A stretch of 64,000 nt of DNA from Isoetes taiwanensis (GCA_021234155.1 JAJEKV010000107.1:2846883-2910882), one strand, 5' to 3'; positions 8,294 through 21,390 are shown, numbered from the stretch's first letter. Numbers and translations: made by a program. The notes: generated by a model not told the origin, from the letters alone.

Positions 8294-11200
8294 TACTTTT
8301 ATCGTCCACGGAGACCAATCGGTCTATGGGACCCAATACAAAAACGCCAGCCCGCTTGATTGCGCCTCGGATTAAAACCCCCACCGGGCGGGTTTTCGAG
8401 GGAAAACCGCGGGCAAAGAATCACCGGCCGACAAACTGTGCTAATCATATAAAATGCAGAAACATCCCAATATATACAATCATGCACCACCCCCGTAGTG
8501 CCTAGTCACGGACAAACCGTGACGGGGGCAAAGGTGACCTCGCAGTCCAAGCCTCTCGGATGTATGACCCCTGTGGCACGCATCGACGGCGGTGTTCATC
8601 AAAAATGCAAGGGCACGTCCGCCCGCATTAAGGGGAGCCGATTCCGCCCTGGACCGGATGGAACGCTGGGCAACTCGAAAGTGTGAGACTCATCCTCAAT
8701 GGCACCCGCTTGACAAAGACCGACAGAGCCCTGCCCCGGCGGGGCTCCCAATCCACCTCCTGCCTCGGCGCGGGCGATGGTGGGCACCTCGTATAATGGA
8801 GGCAATGAGTCTCAAGGCTGTGGGCACCGGGAATGCGTAGAGCCGTGGGCCCCTGCTAACACGGGGTTGATGTGCTCCTTGTAATGGGCCATTTTGACCT
8901 GCTCTAGAGCAATGGGGTCCCGTGAGCTTGCCAAGGAAACAAGCATCTAGGTACTCCCGCAGTCGCCACGATCGGGTTGCGCCCACCAGACGCGATCTCA
9001 GTTCCCGCACGCTCCATCCGGGCGAACCATCGATCTCTACCCCTCCAACAGCCCCTAAGCCGCGACTCATGGCCACAAGCAGGCTAAAAAGGGAGACGAG
9101 CATCACCCATAGTAACCACTTTCTGAAAAATAGACGATGTGTCTATCAAGGGTCGCTACCGGCAAGAATCCAGTTTCGCAGCAGAGACCGATAGGGACTG
9201 AAGGTTTCACCCCAAGTGCCCGCCAAAAATGCCTTCGCATCTGCTCCAAGTCATTCCAGTCGCCAAAGAGACGACCGCCGCTGCATGTAAGGACAGTTCT
9301 CGACCGGCCCTAACATGTGACCGGATGGCCCCAATCATATAGCTCGCACTCGGTGATCGTTGTTCTCGCATGGCATAAAAGCGCTTCCAGCCACACACCC
9401 GCAAGCCGATAGACGCCTCCCGCCAGAAGCGAGGAGGGAACTCCACCCCTAGGTAATTTGTAGGTGGGCGGACGCCCACAAAGCCGCCCCCGGATATGTG
9501 AGTGCAGAGGCATGGGGTGACGGAAGAGGATATGAGAACCACCCTGGTCTTGGCTAGATTGACGCCAAGATGTTCCAGAGCCCGACAAAATGTGTCTAGG
9601 GCATCCAGTGAGACCGCATAGCTTCGGGTGTGGGCCAGCCAGCCAACATCGCCCGCGATAGATGAGCCGGGCGGATGACCGGTGCAAAAGCCGTATGCCA
9701 TCCCCCATGCCTCGCAGAAGCCGTGGCTCTAACTGATCAATGTAGAGGCCAAAAAGTGTTGGCGCAGGGGGGGCAACCCCACGACTCGATACTACCGGGT
9801 GAATGCTTGGCCCGCCGGGCTGATCCTGCCAAAACAACTCTCATACAACCTGTATATGGCATTCGCATTCGTGCAAATGCAGCTGAGCCCCAGCTGACGC
9901 AGCTTTAGCCTACGCCTTTTCCGGACCAGATCAAAAGCCTTTAAGGTCCACAAAGCAAAGATACAAGTCCAGCCGATGATTCCTACCGCCTTCAATCGCT
10001 GCCCGCAGCCAGAAGATATGGTCAATCGCTGGAGTGGCGGGTCGAAAAGCTCCTGCCTGCGGGTGGAGGGCTCGCGACATCCGGCCGCCGCCTACCGGGT
10101 CAATCCGCCGCCGAGAATGCCACCAACAGTTTGGCAAATAATGAATCGACCATGATCGTCCTAATTGGCGGACAAGTGGGTCGCCTCGCCTTTGTGAATG
10201 GGAACAACCCCGCTTGGGTCCATTGTCGGGAAACCCTCCCGCAATGCTCGCTGGAATGTGGTAGTGAGGACGCACAAGCTGCCGCCCTCCGCCCACTTGA
10301 GTAACTCGCCCGCATACTCATCGAGGTCACCGCCTTCCCATTAGCTAGCCGCTGCGTGCCCCTCCTCAACATCCTCGCCCACGAACCAATGGGGCCATCC
10401 CTGGGGGGTATGGGCGCACGCCCCTTTGGGCGGGTCATAGAGTCGCCGCAAGTACCGCTCCCACGCCCGATGTGATGTCCCCTCGTAGGGTCGGGCTGGC
10501 CTTCAAGCACTCTCGCGCCAAAAGGTTCGAGGATGAGTGTCCAAAGAGGTCAACATCTCCCCCGATGTTAGTAGAAGGTACCGCCGCTTTGTGTCCTTCC
10601 GATGGGCGCTGTAATCGGTGGTGGCCCGCAAGCCGCACCTAGATCCGCAATGTGACGAAGCCGCCGCTATGCTTCTTTACAAACCCCGATCAAACCATCG
10701 GGTTACGAGGGAATGTTGTCAATTCCCCGAAGCGCGACGCTGGTCCGCCAAAGCACTCCGTCCACGATCCCGTAATAGCTTAAGTCACCGGTCCGGTCAC
10801 GCTTCTAGTGTGGGAGGTCCGCGAGAATTACCGGGAGGGCGCCCATGAGCATTCGGGCAGAAGTCCTCCCCCCGCCATAATCGAAGTCTCAACCGAGGGA
10901 CTACGAGGGGCCGGTATAGTGGGGTTCTCGCGCTCGCCAAAACCAGGTCCAAATAAAGTGGGAGGTGATCCGAAGTCGACCTCCTCATCCCGACCGCCCT
11001 GCGCCCACCCGAAACGAATCGATGAGATGCATATCTTGGCGAACTACAAGCACATAGTCCACCACACTAGACCCCTCCCCTCGATTGTCCCTGGCTCGCA
11101 TGTGCACTTCATGGTGAATCGGGCCACCGCGGAAAGGCCATTGCAAATTATCAAGTCAAAAATGCCACATAGCAGAGCAACTGCCCGCCAAAGCGAAGTG

Positions 11201-11640
11201 ACTCGGCCGGCCATCCGACCTCGCTGCGGGCCGCTACTTCAGGGGCGAGCCGCGGTGACATCGCAAGGCGAGGGGGTCAAGTCGCATGGGCTGCTCTACT
11301 CCTGTCCGTGCATTGAAATTCCAAGAAGGACGACCCTACCCAACTGCTGATGCTCGCCAGATGTCATCATATAGATCGACATACCCATCCTATCCGCCGA
11401 CGGGTGGCTGGCATAGAAGGTGCCGTCAAGGCGGAGGGAAATAACAACAGCGCCGTAAAAAGAGGGTTGCCACCGGTATTATGCAATTACCCAACCCGTA
11501 TACCCGTTGTGTCCGCCTGCCTTCCTGAGGGTAACCGAATGTGCCAAGGTTGTCCGGTAGTAGCAAGCCACTCCACCATGACCCCGCTGTCCTGTACAGG
11601 TATTGAAGACCGAGAAATGTTGGTAACCCGGCAAATAAGA
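8284..11640 (-). mobile_element. RTE-like LINE, copy 1, 5'-truncated and frame-broken
   Basis: Minus-strand translations recover LINE landmarks in order. These are the end of the endonuclease domain (SDHLPLYLDL near 10,970), RT entry motifs (DHIFWLRAAIE, then YLCFVDLKGFDLVRKRR near 9,930-10,060), LFGLYIDQLEPRLL near 9,730-9,770, LAHTRS with GVNLAKTRVV near 9,540-9,640, and YLGVEFP near 9,440. The catalytic YADD site (about 9,646-9,666) reads LIYRGRCW, so the two Asp codons are lost through a small substitution/indel. Many frameshifts separate the motifs. The body is GC-rich, in strong contrast to its flanks. The endonuclease N-terminus and ORF1 are missing. The 3' UTR matches copies 2 and 3. 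Confidence 0.85.
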
Positions 11641-13020
11641 CCAACATGTAGTAAACTTCAGAAACTCTTTTCCTTCAGGAAACATGTAGCAAAATTTATA
11701 AAACCCTTAGAAAAAATTAACTCCTTTTTGCAAATATCCTTCCTAGATTTGAATCCCTACCTAGATTTGAACCCCTAAGTATGTGTGCAAAGATGAACAC
11801 AAAGCATTGAGCATTCAACTTTAATGTGTTTCTTCTAATTGCATTAGCATTCTGCTTTCCAGGAATCGAGCGGCACATATTCTAGCACAGTAGAGTAGAC
11901 TCGTAGGTCCTTCCAACCTAGTAGCCATGCAAGCCCCCATTGAAGCTGGCAATTGAACTTGTTACTTAGCAAAGTGTAAAGATAATAGAGAGAATATGCT
12001 CATAACAATGATTACAACAAAGGGTGATTACAGCGAAAAAACGTGTACCCAAAAGGCCCAACAAAGATAACACCTATCTTCAAAACTTAATAAAACTACA
12101 AATAAATGCAAGTTTCAATTACACTAGGTTATTTTAGCCCTCACATCAAGTCTTGCACCCTCTGCTAACTTGAAAAATCAAATGTTGGGCTATTGAGCAT
12201 GATGCCTTATGTTTATAGCTTCACCCGACCCTGCATTTCAGCTAGTTTTTTTTCCCCCCTCTCTCTCTCGCATGCCAGCCCAACCAAGCCTATGGCCTTT
12301 CTTTTGCAGCCTTTGCTATCCACGCCGCGACCTCCAACTTACCAAAATTTGACGCAAGATAAGTTCCCCATTTGATCACCATTTTTCTAGATGAACAGTT
12401 GGCCAAAAATTGAACACGGAGATATGGAGAAGTATGTCGGTTCTTCCTATTCTATTCTATTCTATTCCTATGTCGGTCGCTTCAGAGTCTCCCAGGCAGT
12501 AGAGGCAATGAACATGGTTTTTACATTACCCTATTTGCTCCTTTGTGTGTCTAGATGTCAATAAGCCCTGGAATGATATGATAACACGGCTCAAATAGGT
12601 TAAATGGTTTATGTAGATTGGTTTCTCATTGTTACTTAAAATGAATCTTGTCAAATACCATTTTTACAACAAATGTATCCTGCCAAATTCCACAACTTAA
12701 TATTGTTACTAACAATAATACTTAAATGTCTAATAAATTTGACCTGGCCAAAGTCTTCTTATGTGCGCAACAACCATAAAAGCTTAAAAAAGGAAAGAAA
12801 AAAGGGACCTTTATTACATTGCATAACTCGACCACACCCACCGGCTGCCTTTTTGCTAGTTTTATTATTTTTTTTTGAGGGGGGAGGGGGTCTTGCGATG
12901 GACGGCTGCATATTTGTCTGCCGGATTCGTCTGCATATTCAAACCTTAGGCGGCATGGGATGAATTCTTTTTGCTTTTTGCTGCCATAAAGAAGTTTGAA
13001 CGAGACCCCTGACATATTCC
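11641..13020. other. AT-rich stretch, no gene recognised
   Basis: Visible items are a (TTCTA)n run at 12,448-12,470 and a G/T-rich patch at 12,865-12,893. A 102-codon minus frame (13,030-12,725) has no known domain. Nothing here supports a gene. Confidence 0.4.
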
Positions 13021-13024
13021 TATT

Positions 13025-13470
13025 GGCCAAACAGGCAGTCTCAAGAGGAGCAATGGTGACCTAATTTGTTCTCGGTCTAGGTTTTAGCACGCTCAAGATT
13101 GAAAATTTTGAATGCTTCAATGCATCTTATTTGTAGACACCGGGTTTGGTTTCACTGGGGTTCAATTTCACTAGTAGATCTTAGGCGGATCATAGTGAGC
13201 TATGCTTGAAAGGAATTTTCGATTAAAACCATTCTTGAAACGGATCTTGATTTTTTAACTGATAGTCTTAGAGGTTTTTCTTGGCGCTCGCTTTCACCCG
13301 AGCTCATCATCGCTTTTGAAGCTTGGTTTTATCGAACCACCGACTTGTGCATGTTTTTGTACATTTTGATGTATTTATTGTTTATATTTGTGAATTCGAT
13401 GGTTTATAATCCAATGGTTGACCTTTATAAAATACAAAAGGTATCACCTATATACAAAGGTATAAGGAGA
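13025..13470 (+). repeat. Dispersed repeat family R2, copy 1
   Basis: The segment shares ordered blocks with 39,372-39,820: GAATTTGTTCT-like and GCTTCAATGC blocks, ACGGATCTT/ATGGATCTT, GAGCTCAT, AAGCTTGGTTTT/AAGCCTTGGTTTT, ATCGAACCA/GTCGAACCA, and GTTTATAATCCAATGGTT. Identity is moderate (visual estimate), with indels. Neither copy codes for a recognised protein. Confidence 0.7.
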
Positions 13471-16400
13471 GGCAATATGGTAAATTTAAAACCATGTTTA
13501 TTTATCTAACATAATCGTTTTATAGCCCCCCTCCATGCGCAAAAAAGCAGCCACATTCCAAAAATAAGATGTTGATGCATCAAAGGGTTGCCCCCTTTGT
13601 CTACCTAAGTATCCCAAGATCTACATTTGACAATAAATTCCTGAACAAAATTCTCAACACATACATACAATATTGATAACACCATCCACATAGATGAATC
13701 AATATCTACATCATCAGCACGATTGAACTTTTTGTATACCATAGGTAGGTATTTTATTAGCATGTTACTTTCTCACCATTACTTAGTGCCCTAGGCTTCC
13801 CAAAATCAACCTTTACATATATCTTTTGCCACTCCTTGTTTGGCCATGCTGCCTCTATCCAACGTTCCTATCTAGGTTAAAGTAGAAATGCGTCCATCCA
13901 ACGTCATTCCAATCCCATAACTAAAACACTTAAGAATTCACTTCAAGTACCTCTAGCTCCTTAGAAAAATGGAAGTGTTGCAAAGCACACACTAGCAATC
14001 AATGACCTCTCTGACTCGTAAATTTTGTTATTGCATCATCGCCTAATTTTCGATAATCTCCTTCAGCTGCTCACATAATGTTTGAAAAAAAATGATAAAG
14101 TGATAGATATCAGATCTTTTGTAACATTATTATCATCGAATTGTAAGGTACAAGGAAGCTAGCAGTAGGACATGCTTAAAGCAAGAGGTTTGGTGGACAG
14201 GATGTCAATAGACGTAATTACATTGCTTTGTTGGATTATTAGAGTTTCAATTTTGAGGTCAAACTTACTGGAAAAATAGCAACAAGCACCTACTTAAGTC
14301 AATACTAATGTATGAAGTTCAATTTATGAAATTGTGTTGTCTTTCTACAATAATAAAGCAATTGAATTACACAGCCTTGACGCAAAGTGGGACGAATTCT
14401 ACTCATAAACGTTTTTATATATTGCAAATGACATGCAAGCAGGAATGAATTTCTATAGCAAATTATATATTACTTATAATATTGCAAATGTCCTTCAGCA
14501 AATTTTAGGAGCCGAAACTTAAACATAAAAAATGCAGTTCTTGTTAGTTTAATATTTGCTTAAACTTCCCAAGGAGCTAAATTGGTATTGAAGAGGAACA
14601 TTATAAGCTTCATCCACTAATTCAGATTGATTTAAAAAAAAAAAGAAAAAAGAAAAAAAACTATTATCTTCTAATACACATCCACCAGTATTGCAAACAT
14701 GAGTTAAATTTAAAGGTAATCTATCAAACAATGGAATGAGAAAAAATGAGGTCGGCCGGATCGGGGAGAAGGAAAATGCAATGCACCGGAGATTAGAGAT
14801 GGCGAGAGGAGGTGAGAATAGAATAGAATAAATTGTTTAACATCTATGAAGACCAAGAGGCCTAACAGATCCACGAGCGATTCAAAGATGAAGTCCTAAT
14901 ATAAGAAAAAATGGTTCATCATGCAAAATGTAGGTTTTTTTTGTAATGGTTTTCATATGATTTGGGGAGCGTATTTATTTTGACATATAAAATATGTATT
15001 TTTCGAAATGGCACACTATTTATTTTCTTCCAGGTGGTTTTTACTATGGTTTGAGCCATGTATGTATTTTTTTATATACTTCCAATCGTGATTTTTCTCC
15101 TCGTGGTCGCATGTAGTCAACGAGGAGTACTACTTTAGGGTTTCATTGTCGTCGCCGATGAGAATTTGTGAGGTCGCAGCTGGTGTGGTCGGGTTGGTTG
15201 CAGAGGTTTCTCGTTGCGTAAAAGAAGCAACGATTTTCAAACCTGATCCGTGTAGTTAAATCGGTAGCTCAATAAACTTATGAATTGGCAAAATTAGCCT
15301 AGCAAATCGATTACCCAAACCACAAAAACATGGGGATTAGGGATTATGGGACACGAGATCATGATAACCGTATTCTTGAGGCTTGCAAAAGAACATCGCG
15401 CAACTTTTTGTCAACCGCCGGAGTAAGAGGTATAGCCAACATCTCTCATGTTTCCCTTCGATTTTAGAATGTGGCACCAATGCATCAAGTGTACTATAAC
15501 TTTGGGCTAACGGGCTGAATAATTTATCTAGTTACAGATTGATTTGAATGTACCTGGAATCCTTATTATTGTGCTACATATTCTAGAACATTTATATCTA
15601 GCTGGGGACTTCTTTCTATTGCTCTTCCATCAAACATATTCTCTCTCAGGCAAAGCTTGCATGTCAGATGTTAATTAATTAAAAGAATTTATATTTATAT
15701 CTAGAGCCACTCTATCAGAAACATCCATTGACTTCCAGCTCCTTCATTTTTATTTCCCGATGCCGCAGATTTGCACATGTTCAGTTGCATCAACATGCGT
15801 TTCAGATAAATATGTTTGAGCCTACGGTTACAGATATCAGGCACAACCCATTACTAATACAACTGTTGGCATTTGGTTCTCTATTTATTATGATTACACA
15901 CATTAGGCATTACTCTAACACCTTCTAGTCCTGCCTGTGTGCCTGATTTAAGATTGGAGTTATGCACGACATTTTCAACTGTCAAGAATTTTCAAGAGTT
16001 TGTGTGGTAAGATTCAATCCTGCTCTGTTATCGGAATGGAAAAAAGGACAAAAGACTTACATTTTAGGTTATGTGTCATTAAGGCTTCACGCCTTTTTGA
16101 TCTTTGCTTATTAAGTTGAAGAATTTAGAGTTTATATTATGTTATGTTTGGTTGTGCATTCTTGCGAAATACCTATAGGTCAAAACTTAACGTGGTTCTT
16201 CTTCGAATCGGGCTCATCTATCAACCTTTATACCATCCATAATTATCGAAGTAACATCATAGGACCACTACAACAATCTTCCATGCGTGAGTTGAGACCT
16301 ACCATAAGTGCTTAAATTGGTCTTTGATATACCATACAAATGGCGCTTATTTGAGGAACTTGTTTTATAGAGGGAAGCCATTGGTTCTAAGATGCCAAGC

Positions 16401-16930
16401 TATGGGGCTTGACAATGCTTGGTATAGTTGCCGCAAATGCTTTTTGCTTTAATGGTTGCACAAATTGCATAATAAGATCTTTTACGTGGCTTCTCCCGCT
16501 GGCACATACATCGCTTGTTTGTGTTTAATGGGAACAAGCTTAGATATCACACACACACACACTCACTCACTCACTTAGGGCATGAACCATAACTGCAGGT
16601 CCGACAAAAATTTTCCTGCACACATAGCATATTTCATTTTACATATACCTTATATATTCCCTCAGAGAATTTTTTACACATATTCCGCATAAATTGAATC
16701 ATTTGAAAAGGCATTTGATATCTTAGCAAAATGTACCATTGAATTAAACCCCCCAAACCCCCAATTCTTTTGTTGATATTCGTGACAGAAGGTCCATGGT
16801 AGACTCGGATCGTTGGATGTCAAGACAACCATGCCGATACAAATATATGTGATCGCTTACGACAATAAGCATGCGCAAAGCAATTGGCTTGCTAAGGTTG
16901 AGTTTAGAGAAATATTGCAATTTCACTCAA
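13471..16930. other. Long AT-rich stretch, simple repeats only
   Basis: I see no gene. At 13,567-13,594 a 28-bp string ending GGGTTGCCCC resembles a terminus at 32,524-32,551. An (AGAAT)n run lies at 14,815-14,830. An AC/ACTC microsatellite lies at 16,548-16,575. Confidence 0.4.
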
Positions 16931-16995
16931 GAAAACCCACAAAGAGGGAAGATCCAATCACGAATCCACCAAAAAGGTCCCTCTCATCGGGCAGA

Positions 16996-17912
16996 TTATA
17001 GTCCAACTCCCAAATTGATGGCCCATCCGCAAGAAAAAAACAATAGAGAAGAATGCCTAAGAAGGGTGACAGTCTTTAAAATACCATTCCCGCCCCTTGG
17101 TGGGTCGAAAAAAGCAACGACAAAACCCAAGAGAGAAACGAAACCGGGCCTAACAAGAGTCACAAAAAAGGCGTAAAAAGAATGAAAAGCAAGAAAACTA
17201 TAGACAAACCTAGACCAGCCTTCCATAACAAATTGCATGTAAGAAAAGACAAAGGAAACACCAAGGAAAATTGAAAGACACCGCCAACAATACTCGAAAA
17301 GATTTGCAAGCAAATTGTTACCATTAGAACCATTGCAAAGATCCATCCTTAAATAGGATTCTAGAAAAAACTTTCATGATCTACCCAAGCTTGATAGCAA
17401 GTAACGATTTGATCATGCTTTTATATGGATTCACCATATGCAATGCGATGAATGCATCAAATTGCACAAGAGAACAAACTTAATGATTTGATGACTCCTT
17501 CCATGTGGATTCACCATGCACAACTCGAAGGCATCAAATTGAACATAAATAACAAATCCCAACAAGGAAAAACAAAGGAAGAAGTGAAACTTGTCGTACC
17601 ATACCATACTCTACCTACCATACTGACGAGAAGGCGATAGAAACTGATGAAGCATAACATGGTGATAGTGCAAACAAGCATTTGAAGGGGATAAGAAGAA
17701 GATTCACCAAAAAGAAGCGAGGAACAAAGAGGACTGAGAAGATTTATTGAAAAGAGGGAACAAAGGAATGGGAGTAATGGAAGGAACCAAAGGGCAATAT
17801 GAAAAGTCGATATGAGAAGATGTGTCGATAACTCCGCTAATTGGAAAGAAAGCACATATATAGTGCTCATCCTTCCACAAAAAGATGATCTGATGGCCCG
17901 GATCGATGGCAT
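16996..17912 (-). other. Two hydrophobic minus-strand ORFs of unknown value
   Basis: Frames at 17,912-17,511 (133 codons) and 17,346-16,996 (116 codons) are rich in F, L and S and lack known motifs. Upstream on the minus strand, a TATA-like ACTATATATG sits near 17,863-17,854. An imperfect tandem of about 76 bp (17,406 and 17,482, sharing GGATTCACCAT and CATCAAATTG) interrupts the region. This may be a degraded transcription unit or chance. Confidence 0.2.
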
Positions 17913-18835
17913 TATTGTGAAAAATATTTTGCGTCCATTACCCCTGAACTTGGGTTAGTCTGTAAACCGTCCTATATGATGTCCAAATCAATGAAAATTC
18001 ACCTTTGTTAAGAAGTTTCTGATGCATTAGCATTTGTGGGGTGCTTGACAAAGGTTAAGTTGAACTTTAGTGAACATTCGAAAAATTTGTTTGTGCATTA
18101 TCTTAAATTTTGTAAGCAAGTGTTATGAAGTGTTAGAAAGTACAAAGTGCCTAAGCATAAGCTACAAAATAATTATTTTTCCTTTAATGCCGAGGATTTT
18201 AACATCCAAATATGTAAGAAAGCACCCCTCATTTCTTAGCCTCACTTGCTACTTGTTTTGCACAAGTAAAAGATAGACCATTCTCATGCAATACTAAAAC
18301 ATCTAACTCGTTCAAGAACACACTATAACTGTTGTGTATTGAACCCCAAACCATTGCATATGACCCTAAACCATTGCATACGAAGGTGTTGTATCATATA
18401 CTAAACCAAGTAAAAGGGCCGCTTAAATGTTGCGGTGGGATTTATCATTTACCGCGGTAAGATCGCTTCAACAACTCAAGCTTTAGCTCGCAAAGTGAAC
18501 CTTGTTCCATACCCTTATGATATAGCTTCAAATAAATCACAACTTTTATTTTAGCTTCGTGAATTGATCTAGCAAAGTGAATGCAAAGCGCATATAAATA
18601 GGCACTCCACCAAGAATCCTTTGTGAAAAAATTTACATGCGTAAATTGAACCGTTGATTGACGAGGATGTTGAAGACACGAGATTGGGTTGAAGGTTGTG
18701 CAAAAAAAACAGTAGCGGGCTCCGAGAATTCAAATGATTTTAACTCGAGCATCAAAAACTAGCACTGGTTAATAAAGGCCATGATTTTCTAGCTTAGTTT
18801 AGCTTATAGCATTGACTTAGCATTAGCCAATGTCC
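17913..18835. other. AT-rich stretch, no gene recognised
   Basis: Only a short duplicated ACCATTGCATA motif (18,350-18,385) and a 68-codon frame at 18,070-18,276 are visible. No domain or RNA gene was seen. Confidence 0.4.
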
Positions 18836-18839
18836 GTGT

Positions 18840-18925
18840 GCCGCCACGTGAAAGTCCGAGAGGAACAAAGGTTGACAAAAATATATACAGTCCGCGTGTG
18901 CCGCCATCATGACGACACGTGGAAG
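18840..18925 (+). promoter_or_regulatory. G-box/TATA promoter-like segment
   Basis: Two ACGTG-core boxes lie in duplicated context, GTGTGCCGCCACGTGAAAG (about 18,836-18,854) and GACGACACGTGGAAG (18,911-18,925). A TATA-like AAAATATATAC lies between them near 18,876. CACGTG G-boxes are bound by bZIP and bHLH factors in plants. The ATG of the membrane-protein frame follows 100 bases downstream, a fitting distance for a 5' UTR. Confidence 0.4.
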
Positions 18926-19026
18926 ATCTAGGCCGCCGAACCGGAAGAAGCGAGGCCTATTTATCTGAACATTTGATTTCCGAGTTTGCAGTTCCATCCC
19001 GAAATGCGAAAAAAATTCATTCCGGG

Positions 19027-20349
19027 ATGGATCTGAAGGACATTTGGGTCGTTTTCCGCACCCTTTTCTCTGCCGGAACATATTTTTTCTCTTTGAGCGC
19101 CACTATTTGCGCCATGCTCCGGTTCTGCAGAGAGTTCCTGAAATACAGAAGGTTTTGCCATGTCCCCTGCCCTCATTTCGACTGTGGAGATCCATCTTAC
19201 TCCTGCTTAAGGGCCTATGATTCCAGAACCGCTTTGATTATTGCATCGGCTATACTATTGTGTGCCCACACAATCAATGCCTTCATGTTTGCCTTCAAAT
19301 TTGATAAGCAAGAACCCCCCTCAAATCTGCATATTTCTTACCTCTCGTGCAGTTCTGGAGGCTGTTCGACCTTCTGAAGGAGACCTGAGTTGTAGTGGGT
19401 ATATTCCTCTCTTTTAATGGTACATTTTTTTCCCTATTAGGCCTAATGTCTTTTTACCTTTGGATGTGTAGATTCAAGGATTTTCAGTTCGAAGCAAAAA
19501 ATACCCTCTTTGCACAATTGAGTTTATCTTTTGAGGCATTTCCAATGTACTCTGTTCAACTACTAAACTGGTATTTCAAGCTCAATCATTATGTAAATGG
19601 AAGCCTAATGTGTGGAGTAAGGGCATTACCCATACCGACAGCTTCAACCTTCCTATCAATTCTTTGTATAGGGATTAACTATGCAAGCTACTGCAAAGAA
19701 TGCCAAGTCATTTACTACAAAGCTTGTTATTGCAATTTCATCGGTAGCGAAACTTCTATTTATGAATATATCATCGCAAGAATTTTTAGTTCTAATATTC
19801 AAGATATGAAACGGGTTATTTAACTCTGCTGCCTTCATATCTAAGGATTTCATCATTGGTCACCTTGTATTACCACAAGGGAGTTAAGCCTAGACTTAGA
19901 ATATACCAAGGTGAAGAGAATCATATGAACATTGTTAAATGGGATATATTTGCGGCTCTTGTGGCTTGCATTAAGCTTGCATATTACATGCCACTTTATT
20001 TAGTATATCTTTCATCGGACAAATTGAAGAAGAAAATGCCTTTACACACTAGATTCGTGAAGGCTTTTGCTTTAGCATATATCAGCATCAGTGTAGGTCC
20101 TCTATACCCATTAGTAAGTGAAGCCCTTGAGCAAGATCAACTTGAACAAGGCACTTTAGAACTAAATTGGTAGTTCTATCTGTTTTACATATTTGTGCTG
20201 ACTACGTTTTGAGTATAGTTGCTATACAACTTATGCCACAAGTGGACACCATAATGATGACAATTGTCTACATGATTTCAATGGTAATATATGTGATTGT
20301 TGACAAGAAGTGTGGCAAAAGGATGTGTGCCCCAAATATTACCCATTGA
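19027..20349 (+). pseudogene. Multi-pass membrane protein gene, frameshifted, unknown family
   Basis: Four consecutive plus-strand frames together read like one membrane protein. They are 19,027-19,374 (ATG start, MDLKDIWVVFRTLFSAGTYF), 19,395-19,823 (FSLLGLMSFYLWMCRFKDF and SFEAFPMYSVQLLNWYFKL), 19,856-20,173 (YYHKGVKPRLRIYQGEEN and WDIFAALVACIKLAYYMPL) and 20,167-20,349 (LQ-poor hydrophobic tail ending KKCGKRMCAPNITH). Together they would give about 430 residues with roughly eight or more hydrophobic segments and a Cys-rich loop (CHVPCPHFDCGDPSYSC). The frame changes at about 19,350, 19,825 and 20,170 do not coincide with good introns; the gaps are too short. I could not assign the family. 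Either a decayed gene or a gene with sequencing indels would fit. Confidence 0.42.
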
Positions 20350-21150
20350 TACCCCATTCTCCTGAGTCAACCAGCTTCAAACAATTTGGATCAAGCGCAA
20401 GAGAAATCTACTATGCAAGACCAAAACAAAGTTTTTGATGGAATAGGGTTTGAACATTGTCTTATTATTAAGAACAATATTTTTGATATCCACATTGACA
20501 TTGCTCTATATATAAGTCTTAAGCATATTCATCATACATTGTATGTTGCAATATTCAAATTCCTAATCTTTTGTCAAACATGTAGCAATTGACCCAAACA
20601 CAACAATTGTATGGCTATCTCGGCATTGGCCAAGAGCATAATGGAATACGCCAGAATCAAGCAATCTAGATCATCGGATTGATCGATGTAATTTCAAAAT
20701 ACTAAACATCTAAATGTATAGAAAATCCCAAACCAAATGCAAGAATGTTGCATGGTTGACCCTAAATTTCAGATAAATCGAATTTGTACATGGGGAAGTA
20801 CAAAGACAAGGTGGTAAAGGAATACTTTCTAAAAACATTTACTCCATGGTTGGCAAATACACACGAACTTGGTAAATTCACAAAGGTCACAATCAGAACG
20901 AAAGAATAAATACAATGTGCAATGGGAATACCTAGTTACTCCATTGGTGAATACACGGAACTTCGTAACTTCACAAATAAAAAATACAGCTAATAATGCG
21001 GGGTACACCAAGGTCACACCTAAATCATATGAGCATATTATCCACAATGAATGTGAATTAGCAGATTCACAATGAATATACTTGAAAGTCGTGGTGTGAA
21101 TTGGCAAATTCACGATGAATATACTTGAAAGTCATGGGCTCCTAGTTGGA
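20350..21150. other. AT-rich stretch with short internal duplications
   Basis: AATTCACAATGAATATACTTGAAAG-like text occurs twice near 21,064-21,130 (TTCACAATGAATATACTTG and TTCACGATGAATATACTTG). Related tracts mentioning TGGTAAATTCACAAAGGTCAC lie at 20,870-20,890. No gene was seen; overlapping frames on both strands look random. Confidence 0.4.
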
Positions 21151-21390
21151 AGGACAATACATGTACAAAATTAACACCATTAAGTACATTCTCTCAAACC
21201 TTATAGTATTTTGCAAATCTCAACATACAATATACAAAAAACTTGTACGTGCATACCCCACAAAACGAGGGATTGCTATGTAATGGTCCAAATCAAGGAA
21301 TAAAGGGCAAATATGCCAATCCGATAGCTCTCACGCCTGTGAATAATATGCACCTAAACCAAGGGGGTTTGAGGGGATTTTAATTTAAAT
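21151..21390. mobile_element. Foldback MITE, copy b, truncated
   Basis: In reverse orientation to copy a, it contains GTACAAAATTAACACCATTAAGTACATTCTCTC (positions 21,172-21,204) and CATACCCCACAAAACGAGGG. It ends with TATGCACCTAAACC, GGGGGTTTGAGGGG and ATTTTAATTTAAATGC. The opposite arm is missing. Matching flank sequence (AAGCAAACATAGGTAAAC to TTATTTCCATTGCAAA, 21,432-21,522) shows it belongs to the larger family also seen at 5.7 kb. Confidence 0.7.
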
